A DNA stretch of 64,000 nucleotides from Plectrocnemia conspersa. Lineage: Eukaryota; Arthropoda; Insecta; Trichoptera; Polycentropodidae. The DNA is taken from positions 1,240,001 through 1,304,000 of the forward strand of contig VTFK01000023.1 in the NCBI GenBank assembly GCA_009617715.1, read 5' to 3'. The translations under genes were made by a program, and so were the position numbers. Shown here in pieces: positions 54,940 through 64,000 of this stretch. Under the pieces are notes generated by a model that saw nothing but the letters and a program-made list of their open reading frames with translations, was not told where the DNA came from and searched no databases. Positions within the stretch are counted from its first letter, which is position 1, and each line of letters begins with the position of its first letter.

Positions 54940-54966
54940 GCCCTCCAACCGGCGTTTTTGGAGGGC
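54940..54966. repeat. 8-bp inverted repeat
   Basis: GCCCTCCA (54940-54947) and TGGAGGGC (54959-54966) are exact complements around an 11-base loop. Confidence 0.75.
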
Positions 54967-55037
54967 ACTCCAAATCTCCCCTCTAATTGGTTGATTGACC
55001 CTTCGGAATGGACCAATCGCCTGCTCGGCCGCAGAGT

Positions 55038-55100
55038 GGACCGTAGATTTTATCACGATTGGGGTCCACGCACACCCCAATCGTCCATGATAAAATGTCC
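55038..55100. ncRNA. 63-nt hairpin with two bulges (possible structured RNA)
   Basis: Outer GGAC/GTCC, middle ATTTTATCA/TGATAAAAT and inner CGATTGGGGT/ACCCCAATCG all pair exactly, separated by one bulge on each side (CGTAG and TCCA) around the loop CCACGCAC. That gives 23 base pairs. The size is at the short end for a microRNA precursor, and its arms match no microRNA I know. It may equally be a symmetric pair of protein-binding sites or a fold-back remnant. Confidence 0.3.
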
Positions 55101-55550
55101 TTTCAATAGATGAGTTAATATGTATGCTGAGGAGACGATGCCTTAACTTAAATTATTGTGCAGCACACAGTTTAAAGAGGAACGTGAGAACGTCTTCATA
55201 TCCTTTGGGTGGAATGGACCCCGGGGGCAAATATACCGCTCCGGCGTGTTAATACCCTCGGCTAGGAAACGCGTACTTTTATTCAAAATAACCACTTCAA
55301 TACGTACTTAGGTGAAAGCTAGTATTAAAAATTGCACAATCTGTAATATAAATATAGTTTCCACGGTAATGATCCTCCATGCCGCTATTTTAGTACACCG
55401 AACAATAAATTGGGTGCTCAAAAGTGATAATTATAACGCGTTGATACATCGATACTTTGCTATTGAAAATGGGGTGACAATTGTGACAAATTACAAGTCT
55501 AACAGGCAATTAATTGGAGTGTCGTAACAGACACCTTGAAAAAATATCAC

Positions 55551-55850
55551 GTGTGTTGAACGCCTGTCATATTAATCACATGCATTAAAAAAATAGATGA
55601 GCCACTTTAAAATCTATACGAGTGTTGAAAAAGCACTGTTTCAATATATTATTTATAAATTAATTTGATTGAATCATTAAAATATATTATACTCTAAAAA
55701 TTCATAAAAAAAATATATCAAAGCTCAGAATCAAAAACACCATAACTCAAACGCTTAGAAAAATATCCATATATAAAGTTGCTCTAAATAATATTGTAAT
55801 AACGTAACTTATAAAGGCCCTTTAATAAAAATCCATCGGTCATTTTTTGG
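55551..55850. other. AT-rich unassigned sequence
   Basis: AT-rich with no recognised feature. Confidence 0.45.
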
Positions 55851-56140
55851 AGCGTGCTTAATGAATTAACAACGTCCGTTTTCGCGCAAGCAAAACCGGT
55901 GTCGCGATTTTTCAGGTAGTATTAAAAAAGGGTTGGACAGATGTGTGATTTTTTTGCACATTTGCATACGACGCGCGTCCCAAATCAGAAATATATCGAC
56001 GGTATAAAATGGCCGTGTGCGCAAAAATTTGTTTGCATTGTGTTTCGTATTATGGTCAAACTGGGCAGGGCACTGAACAGGGCGGACGCCCAACAAATCG
56101 TAAATCATTCGATACAATGTGCATATAATACATAAGTACA
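55851..56140. promoter_or_regulatory. GC-richer island 20 (putative regulatory)
   Basis: Low-repeat block with AAAATGGCCG at 56006-56015 (Pho/YY1-like) and GGGCAGGGCACTGAACAGGG near 56063. Overlapping frames of 83 (minus) and 64 (plus) codons are unrecognised. Confidence 0.35.
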
Positions 56141-56154
56141 GTTTAATGGTGTGT

Positions 56155-56178
56155 GTTTATATATATATATATATATAG
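56155..56178. repeat. (TA)n microsatellite
   Basis: GTTTA followed by a run of TA dinucleotides of about 20 bases. Confidence 0.9.
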
Positions 56179-56219
56179 AAAATATTGGTTTTGTTGAAAA
56201 TTTACTTATATTTCGTAAT

Positions 56220-56920
56220 GATTCACGTGAAAAACATAAACCCTTTTCTACATATTCTGGTGGGTGGAATTTCAAAAGTCTCATCATATTATTTTCTTGT
56301 GAATCGAATTACCTTTTATTCATATATTATAGGTAATTACCAATGAGCGCATTATTAGATCTTTTATATACAATACTGAACTTGAGTTAATTGATCATAA
56401 TATTGTACAACGAAATTCAAACTTTTTGTTGCAAATATGTTTAACTTATATTTTAAAATTTACATCTAATTATAAAATTATTGTGATAACAAAATTGTAA
56501 ATCTACTTAATCTTAGAAAAATTAAATACACGATTGTGTATTAAATTTGACCGTAAAAATATAAAAACGACAGTAATAAAAGCTATCATTCACATCGACA
56601 TTAAAAATCATTTTCTATATGTTTTGGTGGGTGGTGCCTCGAAAACCTTAACATATAATTTTATTCGTACAAATGTAATAGGTCATATATTTAGTGTAAT
56701 ATATTTAGCCCATTATTACATATTCTATATACAATCATAATCCCTTTGCTTGACTTGAGTTAATTATCCGTAAAGTTAATTGCTCAGTTATTAATATAAT
56801 ATTATACTGTACAACAATTTTAACCTTTTATATATAAATATATAAGTTTTGATTGTTTTTAACGTATATTTTAAATTTTACCGCAGATTATTAAATTATA
56901 TTGGCAACAAAATAATAACA
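56220..56920 (+). repeat. tandem duplication, about 367-bp period
   Basis: Unit 1 (from 56220) and unit 2 (from 56587) share TTTTCTACATATTCTGGTGG / TTTTCTATATGTTTTGGTGG, the GGGTGG block, ACTTGAGTTAATT and the late TATATTTTAAAATTTACATC / TATATTTTAAATTTTACCGC block. Both end in AACAAAATTGTAAA / AACAAAATAATAAC. Diverged and non-coding. Confidence 0.75.
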
Positions 56921-57270
56921 TGTTCATCGCCCCCCCCCCTCTTACCGAAATGCCAAAATTTTTTTTTAAATAAATAGTTATCCTATTTCCTTTTATTTTA
57001 TTAAAAGAAAATAATTAATTCATTTAAATTAAAACATGCAACTTTTCCGCATGAACCGATGTTTTAAAAAATCATTTTTTCACAATAAGAATTTGGGAGT
57101 AATTGGATAAAGGATTACCTGATAATATACAAATTTTAAATGAAATTGATAATTTAGATAAAAGCATAAAATTAATTCTTAAGTTTTATCATCCAAAATT
57201 TATAGTCATTACCAATCGAATAAATAATTTTCAAATAGCAGTTATGTATATAAAACTGTGTGGATATGAC
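56921..57270. other. unassigned, with C10 homopolymer
   Basis: A run of 10 C (56930-56939), then AT-rich DNA. No other feature. Confidence 0.45.
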
Positions 57271-57425
57271 GGAATAGTGTAGTCCATAAGGTTGCGGGTT
57301 CGAGCCCCGGCAATGGCACTCGAATTTTTATTCATAAAAATGCGCTATTATTAAAAAAAATCCCGGCCTATTCTGCAGTGACATATATTGATTATAAATT
57401 GTATCGCACATAATAATTTATTAAA
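57271..57425 (+). repeat. SINE-A, copy 4 (internal deletion)
   Basis: Starts GGAATAGTGTAGTCCATAAG and goes straight to GGTTGCGGGTTCGAGCCCC. The anticodon-arm-like segment present at 48.08-48.10 kb is deleted while the B box is intact. The body follows (CTCGAATTTTTATTCATAAA), and the copy ends after GCACATAATAATTTATT, lacking the 3' third. Confidence 0.85.
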
Positions 57426-58130
57426 AAATAAAATATAAAACTGAAATTTGACGATCCTGAGACCAGTGACAAAATCCTTATTACAATCTCAAAATTCCGA
57501 TACCAAAGAAGCCTCCAAAAACGAACTATTTAACCCTTTAAACGCCAGCGAATAATTAGTGAGTCGCCATTTATTTCTCTTCACGCGTCAATATCTCTTT
57601 TTTAAAATAAATATAAAATACTTAGTTTATTGATAAATTATGCTAGTATAATAATCTGTACGAATAATTTGTAAATAATTAATTAATAATTAAAAAAAAA
57701 ATATATCAACAGGGTCAAAATTCTGTAAGAAATATTAACATTAGATACTTAAATAGTATAGTTAATTACGAGTCATTGAAAAATTGAAATCAAAATTTCT
57801 TCAAAAATGAAAGAGCTGAACTATAGTTGATTAACAGTATGTATTGCTATACTGAAACAATTGGAAGACGATGACAACGTAAGAAATAAAAATAAAAATA
57901 GTCTGAAAATGCTGATATTAAATATAATAATAACTAAAGGTCAATTTATTAAATTAAAATATAGATTATAAAGCTTCAAAGGTCAAATGTCGATTTATAC
58001 TATTTGGTTATTCGATACTATTTTTTTCTTTTATATAACCCTCGATTTTTTCTGACCTCTGCATTCTAAAAAGCAATACATTGATTTTTTAACATTAAAA
58101 ACGTGTGCCACTGTCGTTATTCCTTATTTA
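57426..58130. other. AT-rich unassigned, with possible piggyBac-like terminus
   Basis: At about 57532, TTAACCCTTTAAACGCCAGCG resembles a piggyBac-type terminus (TTAA followed by CCCTTTNNNNGCC). No partner terminus is found. The rest is AT-rich. Confidence 0.3.
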
Positions 58131-58500
58131 AAAAAAACTGGTTAAACTGTTAATACGTCGCGGCGCGAGCCTCCCATAAATATGTATACACAGTCGGGTA
58201 GATTTGACCCTGGCGAACAACGGCCAGGGTCAATTGAACCGGGCCGTTCGGACCCCACCATTAGCAATAACCATATTGGCCCACGCTGACCTTTTGTAGG
58301 GCTTTGTGTCCGAAAAATGGCCATGGCCCATGCCGCTCGTATAAACAGGACATAATTCTTCCGCGTAATTTTCGACTAGTTCCACTGACCCTTCCCCGAG
58401 TTATGGTCAAATATTGTTGTCCTTTGTCTGCGACTGTCGCATACGCGCTGTGTACATTGCTGTTGAGGGACACTTTTTTAGGCATAAATCATTAAAATAT
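58131..58500. promoter_or_regulatory. GC-rich island 21 with GGGTCA palindrome
   Basis: Contains an exact inverted repeat TTGACCCTGGC (58204-58214) / GCCAGGGTCAA (58223-58233) around GAACAACG. GGGTCA is a nuclear-receptor half-site type. AAAATGGCCATGGCC lies near 58314. Frames of 60 and 74 (minus) and 63 (plus) codons overlap and are unrecognised. Confidence 0.45.
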
Positions 58501-58916
58501 TAAAATATTGTTAAGCGATTCAACGACGATGAGATTTATTACAATTGCATTAAACGGTACACAGTGGGGATATGAATTGAGTACATTTTAAAATGCTTTT
58601 GAATGAAATCAACTTAAGAAACTTAGGCGCAATTTTCAATGCGAATTTGCATATGATGAGCGATATTGGCAAGCTAAAAAAAGGATTGTATAATTCATAA
58701 ATACATATAGTTATATAAATGCCATTTTATTGCACGTCGGAAAGTTTAGTGACATGCTTTGCATTTTTTATATTTTTGTATGTCGAAATTTTTTTTAGGT
58801 TTAGGGTTTAATGTAACATTTTCTTGCACATTAACACTTTATACAATATTCTGCAAATGTTACAGATGCATCGCCTTAATGCCTCAATTATTTAAATAAA
58901 ATTTTCTGGAAACGAA
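58501..58916. other. AT-rich unassigned sequence
   Basis: AT-rich with no recognised feature. Confidence 0.45.
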
Positions 58917-58918
58917 TA

Positions 58919-59104
58919 CAGTGGAACATCGAATTGTGAGTGTTTCGCTGGAAGAGAAATTTAAAAGCAAATTAAACATGATAAACGAGCAGTATGTTTT
59001 TTTAGGAGACCTATTTTTGTTATGACTAGTGTATTGTAATTATTTGCTATGGATTACTAATACTTTTCCGGAACAAATTATGCTCGTAAACCGACGTTCC
59101 ACTG
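58919..59104. mobile_element. 186-bp pogo/Tigger-like MITE with TA duplication
   Basis: The left end CAGTGGAACATCG and right end (complement) CAGTGGAACGTCGGTTTACG are inverted copies, each flanked by TA (58917-58918, 59105-59106). CAGTGGAACNTCG termini with TA target duplication are typical of the pogo/Tigger group of the Tc1-mariner superfamily. No coding capacity. The remnant at 34.37 kb is a relative. Confidence 0.85.
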
Positions 59105-59954
59105 TATATGCTTAATGTAAATATCAAACGACATTAATAAACATATAATGCTTAAATAATCACACTATGAATAAATTATTTAAGATAATTATTATTTATT
59201 TAGTAGAACGCGGTAATTAAACAAAACAAATACACAAGAAAGTTTGTCACATTAGACTTTCTAAAACCATACACATAAATCACCATAACTACAATTTCTT
59301 AACCATTTATTACCAGAGCACAGCACAATGGTTTCGTTTTTAAAGAGGCACCCGGGAGATGTCATAAGGCGTCGTGAAGAGATGGCAGAGTTTTACAATA
59401 CGGCCTAATTGGTTTTGATAAGATTTATTACAATTCATACAAGATTATGTTAGAGAACACAGAAAAGAACTAACAGCAACTAAGTTAAAAAATTTAGAGA
59501 CACAAAAAGAATGATACTTATTTTATAAAATCATGCATTTGAAATGGCACCAACTGATACATCCCTACTTCAAGAACTGCTTAATATTAACTAATTGATT
59601 TAATTTAAAATCAATAATAACCTAACATGATGTATTCTACATCCTTTTTAATCAACTTCGAAACTTTTGTATTTAACACCGCCACCCGACACTGACACCT
59701 GAATTGTATCTGTGTATTGTTATGAATATATTAAACAGATAAATATTTATTTAATAGCTAGAAGAGCATAAACAAATTAATCATGAATATGAGTAGATAC
59801 GAAATAAAAATGATGTATTTGCAAAGGCAGATATTTGACTATCTTTGTTTAACTGAATTATGTTTTACCAAACTCAATTTTTTTTAAGCCAAACTTAAAA
59901 AATATTATTACAGTTTACAATCAATATTTACGATTTTATTTTAATTATTTATCA
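59105..59954. other. mostly AT-rich; short possible coding remnant
   Basis: At 59328-59405 the plus strand reads MVSFLKRHPGDVIRRREEMA, EFYNTA before a stop. The FLKRHP...R block faintly resembles the N-terminal DNA-binding region of Tigger/jerky-type transposases, and a pogo-like element ends 220 bp upstream. The evidence is weak. The rest is AT-rich and unassigned. Confidence 0.25.
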
Positions 59955-60140
59955 CGATCTTCATTCGCGATGTTAAGAAGATCTGGTAAAATCTGTGATG
60001 ATCGATCAGAAATATAATTATATAATAATCACTATTTCAATCTCTGTGAAATTCTAAGATACTAGGGTCCATTTGGAATTTAAGTCAAGGTCATTAAGGT
60101 CACCTATTTATTCAACTGGTAGATTGTACTAATCGAATAT
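59955..60140 (-). repeat. SINE-B, copy 4 (diverged)
   Basis: Plus-strand order CGATCTTCATTCGCGATG, AAGAAGATCT, GATGATCGATCAGAAATATA, then TTAAGTCAAGG and a CAACTGGTAGATTGTACTAA-like block corresponds to the 46.73 kb copy. The B box is lost. Confidence 0.65.
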
Positions 60141-60699
60141 GATTCACTACAGGTAATTATTTTTAAAGAAAGGAGATTCATACAATATAATGTTCATCAA
60201 GAAGTCTTTTAAATCCCTATAATTGTAACAATGTAAATAAAGAGTTTTATTTATTTTTTATTAAAATTATTTATTAGTATGTTTTGACTAACAGTGAGCA
60301 TGTTTTATTTAAAGAAAATAACTATGATTATTATTTGTTATGTATATATTATGTGTATATCGACAGTGTGGATAGAATAAAGTCCATAGAAATTATTTTA
60401 TTTTATTTGCATTTTCAAAACTGCATTTGCATTGAATAAATAAGGTTTTGGAATATTTAATTTTCTAAGTAGATCTATTTTTTATTGTATTGATTAAAGC
60501 TTATTATATATATAACTAAAAAAATATTAGTTAACTTCAAAATATAATATTAAACCTAAAAAATAATGTTGCCTATATGAATAGAAAGTGAATATTATTT
60601 CTAAGTGAAAAATAGATTTTTTTGATTTAACTAATTACTTATTAAAATCATTATAACATAATAAAATTTAACAATATTAATAATAAATACATAAGGATA
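60141..60699. other. AT-rich; possible retroelement 3' end
   Basis: TTGTAACAATGTAAATAAAG near 60224 resembles a polyadenylation-signal-containing 3' end of a retroelement. No coding sequence is readable upstream. Otherwise AT-rich. Confidence 0.35.
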
Positions 60700-61030
60700 A
60701 AAATAACGATCGTGCTCCGGTTCGAGCTTAAACTATGGCTTATACGAGAGGAGGGCCCGTATAAATATTGGAATAGGCAAAATGGATATTGGCGCGTGTA
60801 CACACGGGGAAGATGTATTGGTTATTGGATATAATATCAAAGGAGGGTAAATTTACGATTTCCAAAATGGCCGCCGGGCGAATTTTCGGCCCCAGGGGTG
60901 GGCGTTCGACCCCCGGTAATCGAAGCCATAATTCTCGCGTGACAAATTTCCCATAGTCGAATCTATTCGTCTTATGGTGACTCACCATCTCATGAACGTG
61001 TCAGATCCGATGAATTTATATCGGTAGAAA
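60700..61030. promoter_or_regulatory. GC-richer island 22 with Pho/YY1-like motif
   Basis: AAAATGGCCGCC at 60864-60875 is an extended match to the Pho/YY1 core. The adjacent GGGCGAATTTTCGGCCCC and TTCGACCCCCGGTAATCG are GC-rich. The 82-codon minus frame is unrecognised. Confidence 0.4.
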
Positions 61031-61249
61031 TTGAACCAATATTTGTATATACAATTTTATTCTTTAGTCTAGTAATTGTATGATATTTTATTTTACTACT
61101 TTACATTCATTTGAGAATATCTTAAATTAATACAAATATATTTTAAAATTGTATTATATTTAATATTTAAATAAATAAAAATTCGGGTACCAGTTATGCA
61201 TTATATAATTATAGTATATTTATACTAATACTCTGACGAGCTCTTTAAA
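61031..61249. other. AT-rich unassigned sequence
   Basis: AT-rich with no recognised feature. Confidence 0.4.
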
Positions 61250-62120
61250 GATAAGGGTATTGAAAAGTCAGGTCCTACTTTTTACTTAAAAATAATGTCT
61301 TTTATTCATTTAAGAAATTACTATTCTTTATATTCTATTTTAAATGAGCAGCAGTTAGCTACTCTTGCATCTCAATTATTTTTTACAACCCCAAAATGTA
61401 TTAAAGCTAATCAATATATATATAAAAAATTATAGTACTATTCAAGTATCGATAGAAATTTTATAAAATTGGATTACTGACTAGAATGAGATTGCCCTAT
61501 TTTACATAGTGTTTGACAATATTAGATATGTTTAATAAATTAGATACACAAATGTTGCAAAAAATTACAAAATAGAGTAATGAAAGTAGTCTTAAATAAA
61601 AATATATTTACTAGTTGTATAAGTAAGCTTGATTAAATGTTCAAAAAATATTGAAGATGAATGTTTTAGTATTTTTATTAATTATTTTTAGTATTATTAT
61701 TATATACATAAGATAGAAAATAATATGTTTTCAGAGTATTTAATAAGTATTTAATAAGAAGTAAAAATTTACATAAATTTAACACTAGAATTAGAGAAAA
61801 TTTAAGGACAGGTAGGTATAAAAAAATGAGTACGGCTAGGGGAATTATGTACGGAGGTGTGAATTTTTATACTAAAAATTTTATACCGGGACTAAAAAAT
61901 TACACTATAACGGGTTTTCTAAATGGAATAAGAAAACACCTTATTGCACTAAGAAATAAATTATAATATTAGGTCTTTTTTTATTTTCTGTTTATGTTAT
62001 ATATGTATGTTTAATTTTAAATTTTATTTTATGTAAAAATTAGCTTTTAAGCTAAAAAATTGATAAGCAATGGAATTTACTACTGCTCCATTGTGATGGT
62101 TCTTAAAAAAAAAAAAAAAC
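61250..62120 (+). pseudogene. LINE 3' end with C-terminal coding remnant and poly(A)
   Basis: Translation with frameshifts gives LQKITK*RVMKVVLNKNIFT near 61553-61612 (the LQxxQNRAxRxIL block after the catalytic domain). It continues with FNTRIRENLRTGRYKKMSTA near 61780-61838 and RGIMYGGVNFYTKNFIPGLK near 61839-61900, the C-terminal S.fy.G...YN.LP..IK region common to many LINEs. The frame ends with HLIALRNKL* near 61966. A 3' untranslated region of about 140 bp ends in GTGATGGTTCTT plus an A run at 62106-62119. This is a 5'-truncated LINE insertion. The upstream boundary is approximate. Confidence 0.75.
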
Positions 62121-62859
62121 AACTATTTATAAAAATAGTTATCAAAATGCTAAAAATTCAGTTAATAGATCAATCCTTTAAGAAATGACGTACATTATAT
62201 GTATTAATCATATAAAGACATTTTAATATTTGTAATAATTAAATAGAAGATATAAAAAATACGTATTTATGAGTAAAATGAGACTCACAGTTTTAAAATT
62301 AAAATTAAAAAACAAATAATGTAACAATTAAAATAATATTTACTAATAAAACTGCGATTTAAAATGGATGTATTTTTATTGATGCGTTATATAAAATTTT
62401 ACAAAAAATAAAGATATTTTTAATTTAATATAAAAACCGTTATAAATAATTAAGTACATTAAATAAAAGACATCAAAAAAATTTATAATAATTAGCAAAA
62501 TAATTGTATTATCTTTTTTAGATCATCATCATGTATGTATTTTGGTTTCTATTTTTAATTTTGTGTGTCATTAACAACTCACTTTTTGCTTAATACTAAA
62601 TATCCTATTTCAGTAAATGAGAAAATTCGATAATGAAATAAGTAAATTTTAAGTCAAAGTGACTTACATAGATTTAGAATTGAGCCCCCGTAGCAATTTT
62701 AAATAAATATCTGAAGCACTAAATTGCCACAATAATGTTTGAAAAATAATTTATTCGTCTTTATTATTGAATTTAATATTATTTAAAGCACTTAATTAGT
62801 ATCGTTATTTATATCCACGCAAATAAACATTCACTATCACACAATAATAAAAATTCACA
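62121..62859. other. AT-rich unassigned sequence
   Basis: AT-rich. Directly after the LINE poly(A), AACTATTT and AAATAGTT pair around TATAA. No other feature. Confidence 0.45.
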
Positions 62860-63330
62860 CTGTCAGTGAGCGCGACATTTTCTCGAAACTTTCACCCATC
62901 CGAGAGCTTTCGCCACTTTTCGCAGCTTTTCCAACTTTCCACGTTCAAAATAAAAAGAAAAAAATAACACAGTCCGCAGTTGTACGCACCTCAAACACCG
63001 CAGGCCTTAATAAGTGTACTGTCGTTATGTAAAATATTTCCTCGCGTTCTCTCTCTCTCCCTACCTAATGCTGTGGTAATTTATTGAAATTAGATCACGG
63101 ATTCCTTGGTTGGGCCTCTGTGTGCAAAAAAATAAAATTGGAAGGGTTGAATGGATTTTTCGGTTCATTGTATTTCCGCGGTGTGTACAAAGAGTGTTAT
63201 AATGTATTCTTTTGTCGACAGTCCATTGCGTCTCATTATTATGGAGATCAGCTGCCGGTTGGTGCACTAGGAGATTTTTTTTTAGATTTTTTCAGGCCAA
63301 CCTAACCAGGAAGTATCAATTGAAAGACGG
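62860..63330. promoter_or_regulatory. GC-richer island 23 (putative regulatory)
   Basis: Pyrimidine-rich block (CTTTCGCCACTTTTCGCAGC, CTCTCTCTCC near 63050) followed by mixed sequence. Plus (73) and minus (68) codon frames overlap and are unrecognised. Candidate regulatory DNA. Confidence 0.3.
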
Positions 63331-64000
63331 TTGTAAGTGGCTAATGTGATTATCGTCGATGGGTAATATGTAACATATTAAGTATTAAATTCATAAATAA
63401 AACATATAATAGAGCTTTTCTATCCTGCTGTTATGATAACTAAAAGGTCAATAAACTGAACTTAAAAATATTTTTTTACCATGAATTTCTATTTACTATA
63501 TTTTACTATAAATTCCACAATAAAATCTAGTAATAATTATAAATTAATTTTTCTACATATTTTTTGTGTTATTAAAAATCTGACCATTATACAAACAATA
63601 TTAAGCACATGAAGAAATATTAAAAAAATAGCTATGAGCATATCTAAAATAGATGAGCATCATTCTGCACATTTTTTTCCAGCTCTTCATAACTACCACC
63701 AAAAAAATCGCTTAAAAAACGCTTTAAACTTGTTTTTAAGATTTTTCCACAAAAATTTAATTGTTATTTTCAAAAGCTTAATTAATTTGTATTCTTTGCT
63801 AAATACAATATCATACTTCCATAAAAATGGCAGTTTACGAGTAAGTATTTAGTTCTCGATTACAATATATATAAGCTAATTAAAGCATTAAACTATTTAT
63901 ACTTTAATATTTCTGTATAAAGTTTGCCTATCAGTCATTTTTTAAAAGTGTATTATATTTTGTATTTCAACTTATCCATACATTTTTTTTTCTAATTCTC
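63331..64000. other. AT-rich unassigned sequence
   Basis: AT-rich. The 72-codon frame at 63634-63852 is Phe/Leu/Asn/Lys-rich and unrecognised. Nothing supports it as a gene. Confidence 0.5.

Larger units (their letters stand above)
54520..55550. promoter_or_regulatory. large GC-richer island 19 with CCAAT boxes and hairpins
   Basis: Low-repeat block. Between 54975 and 55085 it carries four CCAAT/ATTGG boxes (TAATTGGTTG, GACCAATCGC, CGATTGGGGT, CCCCAATCG) and two inverted repeats (54940-54966 and 55038-55100). Frames of 103 codons (plus) and 90 codons (minus) overlap and are unrecognised. CCAAT clustering suggests promoter or enhancer activity. Confidence 0.45.

Noticed and set aside
57532..57552. 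piggyBac-type terminus TTAACCCTTTAAACGCC
   Set aside because: Only one end visible. Kept as a note within the AT-rich entry rather than as an element.
1..64000. Conserved insect microRNAs (let-7, miR-10, iab-4, miR-1, miR-9, miR-2 and others)
   Set aside because: I looked by eye for their mature sequences on both strands and found none. A formal search could still find diverged ones.
1..64000. CRISPR array or bacterial operon
   Set aside because: No regularly spaced short repeats with unique spacers and no bacterial coding density. The sequence is eukaryotic.

Overview
This window is AT-rich eukaryotic DNA, most likely from an insect. The evidence is the mixture of mobile-element remnants (mariner, Tigger/pogo-like, hAT, Jockey-type LINEs, tRNA-derived SINEs, piggyBac-like TTAA termini), an interstitial CCTAA tract, and the base composition. 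Species and order cannot be fixed from the sequence. I found no protein-coding gene that I can recognise, no rRNA and no convincing functional tRNA gene. Open reading frames are short (159 codons at most), and the longest ones lie in GC-richer stretches where stop codons are rarer.

The layout is an AT-rich desert interrupted every 1-4 kb by GC-richer, low-repeat islands of about 0.3-1 kb. The main islands are near 2.0-2.6, 4.8-5.7, 9.3-9.9, 11.1-11.5, 14.2-14.8, 16.8-18.4, 22.7-23.2, 24.5-25.1, 27.8-28.4, 29.3-29.8, 31.5-32.0, 34.5-34.9, 35.5-36.1, 39.7-40.3, 42.8-43.8, 47.6-48.05, 50.4-50.8, 51.7-52.4, 54.5-55.5, 55.85-56.1, 58.1-58.5, 60.7-61.0 and 62.9-63.3 kb. They carry motif-like sequences: a perfect X-box, paired E-boxes in a 39-bp palindrome, AARATGGCSG Pho/YY1-like cores, CCAAT boxes and GGGTCA half-sites. 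The simplest reading is a large intergenic or intronic cis-regulatory landscape, as around a developmental gene. That is inference: no flanking exon is visible.

The desert between islands holds decayed mobile DNA. LINE reverse-transcriptase fragments lie at 3.66-4.08, 8.72-9.05, 37.1-37.65 (minus), 48.4-48.96, 52.4-52.8 and 61.25-62.12 kb, the last with its poly(A) end. Mariner remnants lie at 12.1, 37.75-38.48 and 41.2-41.6 kb. A broken hAT-like transposase is at 21.0-22.08 kb and a Tigger-like C-terminus at 32.3 kb. Short DNA elements with visible termini are at 8631-8715 (TTAA), 26.2-27.1 and 53.26-54.0 kb (one family, opposite orientation), 32944-33784 (hAT, 8-bp duplication), 36581-37085 (hAT-like, 9-bp duplication) and 58919-59104 (pogo-like, TA). 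Three dispersed families can be defined from copies within the window: SINE-A (four copies), SINE-B (four copies) and an unclassified family, repeat C (six copies). Several short tandem duplications with 150-370 bp periods also occur.

Nothing here forms an operon or pathway. The points most worth a second look are the island architecture and its shared motifs, the near-perfect palindromes and hairpins, and the nested, datable element insertions.
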